Under the pieces are notes generated by a model. It was not told where the DNA came from. It saw only the letters and a list, made by a program, of their open reading frames with translations, and made no database searches. The translations under genes were made by a program, and so were the position numbers. Positions 8,593-18,667 of a stretch of DNA of 19,292 nucleotides are shown here, piece by piece. Location of the stretch: contig JAAMPI010001120.1 in assembly GCA_013054445.1 (NCBI GenBank), positions 1 to 19,292 of the forward strand, given 5' to 3'. The DNA is from Cudoniella acicularis (taxonomy: Eukaryota; Ascomycota; Leotiomycetes; Helotiales; Helotiaceae). How positions within the stretch are numbered: the stretch's first letter is position 1; the number at the start of each line of letters is the position of its first letter.

Positions 8593-9842
8593 ATGGCTGC
8601 TTCAACAAACCCAGATGTAAAGCTTCCTCAGAGGCCGGCAAATCTCCCTCACCCAGAATACACAACCCCTCGCGGAATTTCACCACTGAAATCTGTCCCT
8701 GTTGCAGGTCTCCAATACCCGAACTATACACCTTTCAAGCTTCCAAATCTTGTCGAATTCGACTTCAGAGACCGCGGGATCGATGCCTCTCCTGCCAAAG
8801 AAGCGCTACTAGGTGCTGCAACTGATGTAATTCATCTGACCCCGTCGATTGGTACCGAGCTTGTCGGCATCCAGTTGAAAGATCTCGATGATGTCCAAAA
8901 GAATGAGCTGGCACGCCTCATCGCAGAAAGAGGAGTGGTATTTCTGCGTGATCAAGACCTTGACGTACACCAGCAAATCGAATTTGCCTCCTACTTTGGA
9001 GAGCTGCATATCCACCAAATGGCAGGCATCATTCCCGATTTGCCATGGGTGCATCCAATTCACAAGGACGAGACATCTGTGAACGCTCGCTCACATCAGA
9101 TCTGGCACTCCGATGTCAGTTACGAGCTTCAACCTCCCGGATTTACTTTGTTGAGAATGGATACACTACCCAAAGCTGGACCAAATGGATCCGAGGCTGG
9201 AGGAGATACAATTTGGGCAAACGGATTCGCAATTTATGAATGTGAGACAGTGAGGAATTCCTGGATCATCTGAGCTGACTTTCTCATCAGCACTAACTCC
9301 AAAGCTTCGTTCATTCTTGGAAACCCTTGAGGCTAAACACAGTGGGCTAGAACAGGCCCAAAAAGCACTCTCGACAAACGGCTGCTTGCGTCGCGACCCT
9401 ATTGAAACAGTGGTATGTGACTCCCACATACTCGAATGGCAGGCAAATCCTAAACGTCAACTAGCATCCCGTCGTACGAACACATCCAGTAACTGGCTGG
9501 AAAACTCTCTTCATTAACGAAAACTTCACCAAATCCATTGTTGGTCTTGAGTCAAGCATCAGCCGAGCACTACTCGATACGCTGAACCGCACGGTAGCTG
9601 AGGCGTATGAGTACCAAGTTCGCTGGAAGTGGACGAAAAATGCTGTCGCTATATGGGACAACAGAGCCACGTTCCACACTGGCATCTCGGATTATTCCCC
9701 ACATCTCCGTCACGGTCTGAGAGTTGCAGCACAAGCTGAGAAGCCATATTTCGATCCAGAATCGCGATTAAGGGGAGAAGAGTTCGAAAGGGTCGGCACG
9801 AAGGAGGGGGATGTCGAAGGAGGCAACGTGTTTTCGGGGTAG
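8593..9842 (+). CDS. TauD-type Fe(II)/2-oxoglutarate-dependent dioxygenase (three exons)
   Basis: Exons 8593-9241, 9291-9412 and 9465-9842 join to 382 residues. Introns are 49 bp (GTGAGA..CAG, branch GCTGAC) and 52 bp (GTATGT..TAG). Splicing restores family segments: residues 214-221 read IYESLTPK, and 257-269 read VHPVVRTHPVTGW. Family TauD/TfdA (Pfam TauD): metal ligands H172 and D174 in WHSDVSYE and H328 in RATFHTG; R339 and R343 (RHGLR) match the 2-oxoglutarate-binding pair of TauD with the same spacing. VVFLRDQ (115-121) and GGDTIWANG (203-211) also fit. It should hydroxylate its substrate using O2 and 2-oxoglutarate, probably in the cytosol, as no targeting signal is seen. Fungal members include sulfonate/taurine dioxygenases (Jlp1-like), but many relatives have other or unknown substrates. 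All catalytic residues are present, so the enzyme is probably active. Its divergent pairing with the lyase may reflect shared regulation; no metabolic link is evident. Confidence 0.88.
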
Positions 9843-10247
9843 GCCTTCATTAAGCTTGCATATGGTCGGTCGATAGCACGCGTGATATAGGTATAGAAAA
9901 ATTTCTGCGGCAGAATAAATACAGCAGCCTTTGTGTGAAGAGTGTTTGTGGACTTACCGCTCGCAAAATGTCATTCCATGCGCCCTATGCTTGTATGCAA
10001 AAACACCTACGTTGCCCTCAATGATGATCGGCTCATTGGCGTGCGACAAGTGAGACTTGCCGAAGATGGCTTTTGGCGGTGTTGAATGTGCTGCAGAAAA
10101 TCTCTTTGCTCGATCCCGTCAATGAGGTTTCGTGAAGAGGGCAGAACTAAACGAGGCTGGGTGCCAAGCATGTAGCCACAAATTGGAGGGTGAAAATAGC
10201 CCCGGCGCTGAACAGAACGCTAAAGGGGCCCCATGCTAAAATGTAGC

Positions 10248-10289
10248 GGCTGCTCGCTAACGGGGGCGCTATAATTTTTGCGAGCAGCC
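10248..10289. repeat. perfect 10-bp inverted repeat, 22-base loop
   Basis: GGCTGCTCGC at 10248-10257 is followed by its exact reverse complement at 10280-10289. The arms are GC-rich, so the hairpin would be stable as RNA. No gene end is adjacent to make it a terminator, and fungal polymerase II does not use this kind. It may be a trace of a small inverted-repeat element or chance. Confidence 0.45.
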
Positions 10290-11535
10290 CCTGAGGAGGC
10301 ATACTTTCGTTGGGACACCGGCCTCGAAGGAGAGTTTTTCTACAACCCATTTACGCAATGTGCATGAGGATTAGGACGTTACAAAAGCGACAGACTAAAT
10401 AACCTCATTGATGCATGCAAATGTGCTGTACCTAATTTGCGACCGCAGAATATACAGTTAAATGCTTGAGATATCCGTTTAAATGGCTTAGAGAGGAGGC
10501 CTTACATACTACTGTAGTCCATGGATCAATGGCATCGTAATCGCATTTCAGGGAGGACAAAAATCGCAAATTTGACATCTGCATAGTCGTCGAAACCAAT
10601 CAGCAACTTGGTTTGTTGAGTATGATAATTGTTCATTCTCTAAGGAGCTCTCTACGAAAGCACTCCCCAAGGAATCCATGTGGACTTGATAAGACAATAT
10701 GACATGATAGTGAGGCGATCTATAAGATTTTTATAGGCCTGAATTACTTACATTATCTGAGATATTTGGTTTTAGAAGTCCTCTTTTAGCGTTTCATCTA
10801 AAAGAGTTCTAGAGCCTTTTCTCTTCTTTTAACAGACATAAAACAGATAAATTTAGGAGATGGCATGACGAGGGATCTTGTGTATTAATATATTTCGAAA
10901 TAGTATTCAAGGCATTTGTCGATTACTTGATACCCAGCCACAATAGAGTTAGAATGGTGGCAGGCAAGTTTCTATCAAGCAGTGTGGTAGCGGTGAAGAT
11001 AGAAAGAGCAAGAGGATGAAAAACAGCTCTATCTGAATGGATTAGAACCCTAAGCATGGATTATAAGAGGCGTGCGATGTTAAGTTGTGTTATTATTTCG
11101 AAGTGAAGTTTGTGAAACCATAGACTCTTAAATGTTCCCAAAAGTTAAAGCAACACTATGTAGCAATAATTTGAAGTGAACTTATTATGTTACATTCTTT
11201 ATTCTTATCTCTTCCTCTACTAGTTGTTATAATCCCACTATCTTGCCAAGACACGAATACCGAATTGGGAAACGGACCCAACATCACTTCTTAAAGTTCC
11301 TGTAGCAACGTTATTCATTAAGACTTTACCAGAACTACCGTATTAAAGAGCTATTACATTATCCAGAAAACATCAGTCTATAGCTCTCATCAAGTTATTT
11401 GTGCGCTGTTCTCGGTTCAAGACAAAGTGTCTTCCGCAACCAATCTGTTGGATTTTCAGCGATGTTCTATTGAATCTACAGAAGGAAGTGCGCTATATAT
11501 ATACTAAAAGCCTCTGTAACTGCTACCTAGAATGT

Positions 11536-11620
11536 GAATCCTACAGCAGGCTCCAGCGTCTGCCTACAGTGATGCGTCACTGTATTCATAATCTTACAGT
11601 GGAATCCTACAGGGCTTACA
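11536..11620. repeat. TACAG-rich repeat patch with a hairpin
   Basis: The 11-mer GAATCCTACAG occurs at 11536-11546 and again at 11602-11612, 66 bp apart. Between them ACAGTGA (11566-11572) and TCACTGT (11577-11583) form a 7-bp hairpin with a 4-base loop. TTACAG/CTACAG words recur at 11565, 11595 and 11615. Such clustering of CAGTG-like ends next to TA is reminiscent of decayed Tc1/mariner-type termini, but no transposase is present and the size is too small to assign. Confidence 0.35.
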
Positions 11621-12157
11621 GGGCTCTTTAGGCACCAATATCCAACACAATCCCCTAGCACCTATTTCATTTGCCTAGAGATCCTTAACAATTCCCAACG
11701 CAGATTTCAGAAGATAGCCGACTATATATTCTCGTTGTCGTCATCGCCGTTACTGCTCTAGCTTGACTAGTTGGTAAGCCTTCCTAAGCCAGGCCGCGAG
11801 TCCAAGGAGGTGCACTAGAGTAGGTGAGCAGATGGCTGAAGTAGCGCAGAAGCCGACTCCTCCGCTACAACTGCTGCTGGTTAAGACGGAAAGTGGTTCA
11901 AAATTGCTTTGGCAATCCATTTTAGACCCCTCTTGGTCAATTGCACGTGACTGAAGCCTTAAGCTTTATAGTTTTGTGCATCTGAACTGAGGAAGCGAAT
12001 TTGGTACATAGTGGGGTACATTTCAGGGAAAACCCAAAGTCAGTGATACTCGTCGGCTTTCCTCACTGAGTTTGGGCCGCCTCGCTTCGATATTAAACCC
12101 CCTTAACTGTATTGCAAAAAGCGTGTGTTTGGCTAAAGCCAAGCCAATTCCCGATGA

Positions 12158-12173
12158 AGTTAGTATACTAACT
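12158..12173. repeat. perfect 16-bp palindrome
   Basis: AGTTAGTATACTAACT equals its own reverse complement. It lies about 410 bp upstream of the ATPase gene start and could be a dimeric transcription-factor site. No known fungal consensus fits it with confidence. Confidence 0.4.
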
Positions 12174-12236
12174 AGCCCGATGGTATTGAAATTGTCCTGA
12201 ACCAAGGGTTTCGCTGAGTGGCAGCCCCTGTTGATC

Positions 12237-12253
12237 GTTTCGATTTTCGAAAC
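12237..12253. repeat. 7-bp inverted repeat with 3-base spacer
   Basis: GTTTCGA (12237-12243), TTT, then TCGAAAC (12247-12253). It lies 330 bp upstream of the ATPase gene and 64 bp from the 16-bp palindrome. It may be a regulatory dyad; chance is possible. Confidence 0.3.
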
Positions 12254-12583
12254 AAACCGAGCCGAGGCGATTTTAGGGGTCGTTGCCCATGCTGGGTTTC
12301 AACTCCTAGCCTGTCCCAAGCTGTCGGGATTCCGGTCAGCATTCCGAGACAACCTAGATCTCAACGATTACCGAGTAGACTGTCAGCAGGCCTTCTTTAA
12401 TTTGAAACCGAGAAATTGTAAGCTTTCTCCGTGGTTAATCCAAACGCTTTTCACGTATCATCACCTCCCTCCGATTCCTGCGGCCTTTCATTCTTAGCTC
12501 TGTCTATCTTATTCTTACTTGTAGAGTAGAATTTCTCTGCTTTTATCATTACATACACTGCCATTGCGGCGAATTCACAAAAA

Positions 12584-15500
12584 ATGGCACCCAGCGTATC
12601 CTCAACCTCCATAAAGCAGGAAGCAGACGATCATCTACGCCAAATCCGTAAGCGGAAAGGTATCGACTGCTCAGACGGGGAGCATGATGATAATGTGAAA
12701 GATTTGAATAGGGCGCTGGACATGTAAGATATTGGAGTCATCAGGCGAATATAACTAAATTACATAGACTTTCCGATCAGCTTTATGAGAAACCGACCCA
12801 TTTCCTCCTGGAATTGATTCAAAATGCTGATGACAATACTTTCGAGAATGACGTTATTCCAACTCTTTCCTTCCACCTAGTTGGTTCGGAAAATGCGTGG
12901 CAAATGCGCATCGACTGCAATGAGATCGGCTTCAAAAAAGAGAATATAGAAGCACTCTGTCGCATCGGAGATAGCACAAAAAAGGTTAAAGATCGTACGA
13001 AAGGCTACATTGGAGAGAAAGGCATCGGCTTCAAGTCCGTTTTCAAGGTTGCGAATGTTGTACACATCTCCTCGAAGGGGTATTCATTTAGATTTGATCG
13101 ACGAGGCATGCTAGGAATGATTACACCCATTATCGAGACTTTTCCGCCAGCAAATTTGATTGGAGCGCCGGAGGGCCGAACCCAGGGAAACCAAACCCAA
13201 TTATTGTTGGAACTCCTCGGCGAATCGGAATTCAAAAGCATTATTAAAGAGCTTCACATGCTGAAGCCACAAATGCTCATCTTCTTGCGCAAAATACGGA
13301 AGCTAAATGTCCATACTCCTGAGCGAGATGTTCAATTCGAGATTCAAACTGTCGCCGAGGACCAAGATTTAGATAGAAAAACGGCAACTTTGACAAGCAC
13401 ATCTTTACGCGATGGCAAAACGACGAAAGACAAGTATTTGATTGTTCGTCGACTTGTGCACTCACTTGCCAAAGACGACCGAAGGGAAAACGTAGAAAAG
13501 ACTGAGGTTGTATTAGCATTTCCGTTGAAACAAGGACGACCACGGGTGCGTGCTCAAGACACCTACGCTTATCTTCCTATTAATGATTATGGGTTTAATG
13601 TAAGTTCTTTCCTCCTAACACTTTTCAAGGGTGGAAGCTAATATGCTTGAAAGTATCTGATACAAGCAGATTTCCTTTTGCTTGCGAATAGGGAGAGTGT
13701 TGATTTAACGACGAAATGGAACGATAAAGTTTTAAAGGGCGTGTATAGAGCATTTGTGCGGAATGCTGTTCCTCGCTTCAACCAGGTTCGTGACTGCGCT
13801 CTCGAAGGCCAGAGTCTCCGATATACATGGCCCCTCTTTCTCAAGGATAGAGGAGGAACAATTGAGTTCTGGCCTAGACTGAAGGGATGGATATTCGAGT
13901 GGCTAGGAACAGAAGAAGTCCTCGAGTCAAGGCAGAACGGAAAGCTTGTCAATCCCAAGTCTCTATTCTACATTCCAGAAGAATTCAGGTTAAAAAACGA
14001 GCCTTTGGTCGAGAGTGGAAGTAGCGAGCTGCGCCATCTGTCTTTTCTGTACGATTCAGAGATCATGGATACTCTGCCAATACTCGAAAAGATGGGTGTC
14101 ACGGAGATGCAGTTTCCTCGCTTCTACCAAGAATTGAGACATGTTACAAAAAAACTTGGCGATTCATTTTTGAAGAGCCAGCCCAAGGAGTGGCACTCAA
14201 AGGTCGCACATCTGTTCTTTCGCAATCGCAACAAACTTCGGCTTCGCAATATTGACGTTCCACTCGTTCCTCTCCGTGACGGGCGATGGGTCAAACCTTC
14301 TCAAAGTCATTTGTTCTTTGAAGGGGAAACTACTGATGCAGTGGTGCCCCGAGGCCTAGATATATGCTTGGTTGATCATGAGGCATCCCAGGATGGAAAT
14401 CAAATGGCATTCTTTCAGTGGGTTGGTGTTAGAAAGTGTGACCAAGCTGAGGTCTGCAAGATGATTATGGAGCTCTACAACCACTTTGAAGAACGGTCCT
14501 TGACAAATTCTGTCCAGGACCTAATCTACCTCTTTCAGACGCCTCGGGCCGTTTACACTGAATCGATTGAGAGATTCAAGCTCTTTGGTGCTGGAAAATT
14601 TGACGACCACTTCATGTATACTAAAAGGCTATACATCGAACATCCGGACAAGAAATCGATTATCAGCAAGTATGCTAAAGATCCAACAAGTCCAATGCCA
14701 ATTCTCAATTCAATATATGTCGAAGCAGTACAGAAGTTGGGAAAGGAAACTGAATTCTTCTACTGGGCGTGCTCTCAGCTGAAGATGTGTCACTTGCCTC
14801 GCCTACTCAACGAGCAACGGCTTCCATCACCTGAATTCGACTTCCTCAAAGCCCATGCAGTGGAAGATTTTCTGCTTCTCTTACGAGATAACTGGGATTA
14901 TTACTCCAACGATATCAACTCTCAAAGTCGTAATGCCTCCAAGCTCAAACAAGCGATTTCGGAGATGAGGGTGAAGTGCATTGATGGAGTCTTGAGGCCC
15001 CTAAGACAGACAGTCTTGCCACTTGAGGCCCTCAAACTTGCTGGCCGACATCTGGTATTCGTCGATCTTCCTCAGCCAAATAACATTCGGTGGCTCAAGC
15101 TTTCCACTTTCGGCGTTCTTACCAATCTGTCCACCGAATTCTACCTTGACGAGCTTAAAGCTCTCGCAGCTCAACGAGTGACCGAAAATACTTCTAAATT
15201 GGCTGTGGAGGCAATCTATGCTGAGCTTGGATCTTGTAAATTGACATCGCCAGTCCGGTAAGAGAAACAAAGTATATTTAGTACACCTTGTGATGTTGCT
15301 AATAACCAACAGAAAAGCGTTTGCAGACTGTCGACTTGTATACCTCCAGAAGCTCAAGCGATGGGTATCTCTATCTAAATGCGTGTGGAATGCCCCTCAA
15401 CAATTGAACTCGGTCCATAAGCTCAGTTCTGAATATCCACTCTGCAGCTCGCTGTTTCAAACTTGCCTGCTTCTCGGAAATGCAACTCTTGACCACGTGA

Positions 15501-17601
15501 TCAAAGAGTTGCAGAGTGTAACGACTAGCACTTCATTTCATGCACTACAGGAGTTGTTATTGCTCCTAAACAAATACCTGAAGCCTGACGGCCCTCCAGG
15601 TTGCCTCTCAAAGTTAGAAGGAAAGAAGATAATCCCAGTAACAAAGCCTAGCGGTGAGGATCGTATGGACTATGACACCCAAGTCTTCTATTTGGCAGAT
15701 AGGCAAAGTTTGTGGGACCGTTTCAATGGAAAAATTCCGCTCATTGCTTTTGATGTGAACACAGTTCGGAAATTAAGCCCCCTCATTAACGCCATGAAGT
15801 TGTCGGAATGGTTGCTTTCTGTAGCGGTTGAGCAAAACCTAGAAGTGGTTGGACTCAAGATTGAAAACAAGGAGAGGACTGATGATCTCAGGGAAAGAGC
15901 ACGATATTTCGTACGGTGAGTTATTACCATATTGAGCAAAGCGGTTGCTAAATCTTATATTAGGCTAGTTACAAAAGAGACAGAAGAAACAAAATCATGG
16001 CTTCTTAATAACCTAGCAAACCTCAATGTTTGGGGGGTACAAGCGATATCTTTAACCCAGGATGTGGATGGTGTCAAAGTCACCGAAGATACCGGTCAAA
16101 TAATCTTCGATGATGCTAATGTTAGCAAACTTGAGATCTACCTTTCAATCAAAGACTCACGACAGGCAATGGTGGACTTTGAACTATCGAACGAGTTTAT
16201 TCGATATTGCGGTATCACAGATCCCAGATTTCAAAATCTGGTCCTTCCAATTCTCCAATATCCTCGTGAGGGTATCGAGAAATTGCTCGAAGGGTATGAA
16301 TTGGATGGACTAGGTGATCATGATGAGCAGTCTACCGAGCTTGCAGAGTCCGTTTCCGAAGAGAGCAATGACAGGAGTTCTCCAATTCCCAGAGTTGATA
16401 CTAGCATAATACCCTTGCCAAGGACACCGAGCTCCGGTATAAATATTTTGGCTCAAGAATCGAGTTCTCAAGTCTCTAGGCCATCTTCTATCTTGAGAGA
16501 TAGAATACCGGCATTGGACCAAAGCATTGCGTCTATTCGAGCCGCGGCTACCCTGCCAAGCACAACTCCTACATTGATCATAACCCCATCACGAATTCGC
16601 ACCAGCTCTAGGCCCTCATTCGATAATACATACAGTGGAACAAACGTTGCACAGAATTCTAGAGCGGAGAATGAATCACTTTCTCCTGAGAACGTGATGA
16701 GCGAAGCCAAAGAGTCGGAATCCTCCACAACTGATCCTGGAGCGGAAACCCCTCACGACGCCTTTGAGTTTGGAAATTTTCATTCTGAATTCGCAGAAGT
16801 ATTTGGACTAGATACTCCATCTCGAGAGCCCCGCACACCATCAACCCAACACCACTCCGTTCCACGCTATAGCCGGAGTCCACGCTCTGCCAGAGCGGAA
16901 CCAGACCCAGAGAGCACAATGCAGGGACTCCAAATGCAGAAGATTGGTTTGCTGGGAGAAACTTTCGTAAGTAATGCCAGTCGTAGCTTTATTGGCCTTG
17001 TTGAAACTCCTTTCTCACAACTAATAGGTCAATGAGTGGCTTTCGCGTCATCTAGAAAGGGATTGGGATCCTACCCGTCATTGGACAAGTCGAAATCGAA
17101 ACTACCTATACCCCCAATCTCCTTTCACGGATAGCGAGAAAGAATATGCCGACTTCACATACCTAGACACCAATGAGGATCTTACTAAGCTACTCGTGAA
17201 ATTTGGATTTCTCCGCGATGTCCAAGGTTGGTCCAGCAGCCCGCCAACCTACCATCTAGAGGTGAAATCCACATCAGAGAGTTACAACGAGCCGTTCTAT
17301 ATGAGTAATAACCAAGTAGATAAGGTGCCATGCCTTGAAACGCCTTGTATGGATTTGCAGATGGGCTGACATTCTCCAGGCACGTGACTGGACAATTTCC
17401 TGGGATCGTAATCTAGTTCCCAAGGATGTATATGTGGTCATTAGGGTGTTTAACCTTGATAGAGAGACTAATCCTGGTTTTACAGCGTATGTAGATCCGT
17501 GGGCTCTGTATTTGGGGAGGGAACTGGATTTCCTGGCACAGGACAACTATTCTGTAACACCGCACCCAGGGAACACAGCAATTATAGTTGAAGAAGATTA
17601 A
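12584..17601 (+). CDS. sacsin/Hsp90-like GHKL ATPase with C-terminal NO VEIN (DUF3883) domain
   Basis: Seven exons give 1566 residues: 12584-12723, 12768-13599, 13654-15257, 15313-15915, 15964-16966, 17028-17324, 17380-17601. All phases agree. The N-terminus is a GHKL (Bergerat) ATPase: N-box HFLLELIQNADDN (58-70, with E62 and N66), DCNEIGF (96-102) in place of DxGxG, and GYIGEKGIGFKSVF (126-139). YGFNYLIQADFLLLANRES, across the exon 2/3 joint, is a further family block. About 840 helical-looking residues follow without known motifs. Residues ~1180-1383 are Ser/Thr/Pro-rich and probably disordered. The C-terminal domain is NO VEIN/DUF3883: GETF|VNEWL (1391-1399), YADFTYLD (1434-1441), YHLEVKST (1469-1476) and YMSNNQ (1485-1490). 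D1436, E1472 and K1474 resemble a PD-(D/E)xK nuclease centre, though activity is unproven. No signal or membrane segment is seen. The second intron uses an AAG acceptor (13651-13653) because the CAG at 13667-13669 breaks frame. The last intron has a weak GTGCCA donor. The function of fungal members is unknown. Confidence 0.85.
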
Positions 17602-17897
17602 TTTAACTTTAAATAAATATTCTGAGACATATTGCTTTGCTTGCTCTAGATAGGTGCTCAGGCGGAAGCTACATTAACGAGTGAGGTAACCCGTCCTGTT
17701 ATGTCCTTGTGCTAGACTAAGGTGGAAGAAGAAGGGGCAAGAGGTTGGGGAAGAACTGGATGAAGCCGCCGGTGCAGATTTAGGATTCTTATGAGGCGAG
17801 GAGATCAGTGATAATCTGACCAATCTACCACCGCACTTCCGCTTCAATATCAGACTTTCGTGCAAGCTCCTTCGTCAAGCTTCCACAAATTCTGCCA

Positions 17898-18212
17898 CTA
17901 ATCAAATGCCTTTACAACCCCAACGGTATGCGAAAGCGCACCACATATAACTAAAACATGCATAATCTGATTACTGACACCATAACTGTCAAATAGACGA
18001 GGATGCCATCTTTCAGGTATGCGCAACGTGTCGATCGCCGTGCCGTTTAAGACTCCAAGTCCCATAACGTACGCCAGCGATATCCTCTCATTCTGCAACG
18101 TCCAGTCGCGCAGCATCACGCCACAAATTAGAGGGACGAATATTGAGAACCCCGAGAAACCGTACATTGCAGAACGGAAAGGACGGTAGTTAGGTGTGCG
18201 GAAGATGGGCCA
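17898..18212 (-). pseudogene. 3' fragment of a PAQR/Hly-III (adiponectin-receptor-like) gene
   Basis: About 105 codons encode the last part of a PAQR membrane protein: FRTPNYRPFRSAMYGFSG, two hydrophobic helices, PERWHPRLFDSYGVSNQIMH, and a final helix ending GVVKAFD. Family members of ~300 residues have seven helices; here only the last three or so remain. The frame reads on upstream to 18308, but that codon is GTG, an in-frame TAA lies just behind it, and the extra residues do not fit the family. CTAGGCAG before the first family residue looks like an intron acceptor (on the plus strand at 18213-18220), so this was probably a terminal exon. No earlier exon is found in the remaining ~1.1 kb. 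The usual SHQ..H zinc-site motif reads SNQ..H, losing one conserved histidine. Truncation plus this change points to a dead remnant beside repeat-like DNA. Confidence 0.7.
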
Positions 18213-18667
18213 CTGCCTAGTATTTGCTGTTGAACTTTCTACCCAAGTAGGCTCCATCCGCTGTCGATTCTCGGAATCTGATGAGCTAATTGGCGGTTCT
18301 ACTTCCACAGATGAGCGGCCACATTAAGTATTAGCTGCCATTGCCCTCGTATTCGCAGCTAGTAAGGTGTTGCTTGTCATGAGAGTTTAAAGACTCGTAG
18401 GGGCCTTTCCTCATAACCTAGTCTTCCCCTATAGCCCTTTATATACTCGTCTACTCCGTTAATAGTGTTAGCAGGTAGGAAGCTTTTTGTCGTATTTGAG
18501 TCGGCGTTCTCTATAGTTTACCGATTAGCGATGAATATATGTGCGTAGCTATTAATTAAGATGAAGGCAATATAGAAAACAAGATCCGACAAACTTACTT
18601 GTATGTTAAGTATCCTGATTTAACCTTAAGAGGGCGGCTCGCCTTCTTCTTTAACTCGCCGAGTGGC
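18213..18667. other. non-coding junction between PAQR fragment and LTR-like repeat
   Basis: No coding sequence is supported on either strand. The missing upstream exons of the PAQR gene are not here. Bases from about 18400 take on the TA-rich, short-word character (TATATA, TTAATTAA) also seen at the left end of the window, which suggests old repeat DNA. No aligned copy of the left end was found by eye. Confidence 0.4.

Larger units (their letters stand above)
9843..12583. other. 2.7-kb stretch without a supportable gene
   Basis: No reading frame longer than about 90 codons is present and none resembles a known family. Composition varies: near-ordinary at 9843-10400, AT-rich with short homopurine and homopyrimidine runs at about 10600-11400, then mixed. 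It holds a hairpin (10248-10289), a patch of TACAG words (11536-11620) and palindromes at 12158-12173 and 12237-12253, listed separately. A minus-strand frame of about 50 codons ends at a GTAAG donor (complement 9953-9957) but is preceded by a stop and not recognised. The last ~100 bp, pyrimidine-rich, are probably the promoter and leader of the following gene. Confidence 0.55.

Noticed and set aside
8593..9273. Dioxygenase as a truncated single-exon gene
   Set aside because: The frame ends within a 49-bp intron; splicing two introns restores the third iron ligand and both arginines, so the gene is intact.
10147..10350. 67-codon minus-strand frame with a hydrophobic stretch
   Set aside because: Short, no family resemblance, overlaps the 10-bp hairpin, and has no partner exon with matching splice sites.
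11401..11631. 76-codon plus-strand frame
   Set aside because: Composition is shaped by the TACAG repeat patch; cysteine-rich content looks accidental and no homology is evident.
12231..12497. 88-codon plus-strand frame upstream of the ATPase gene
   Set aside because: Starts at TTG, no known domain, and lies where the promoter is expected. It cannot be spliced into the ATPase first exon without losing its clear ATG.
1..18660. Left and right TA-rich flanks as copies of one repeat
   Set aside because: They share style (TTAATTAA, TATATA words) but no alignable stretch longer than about 10 bp was found.
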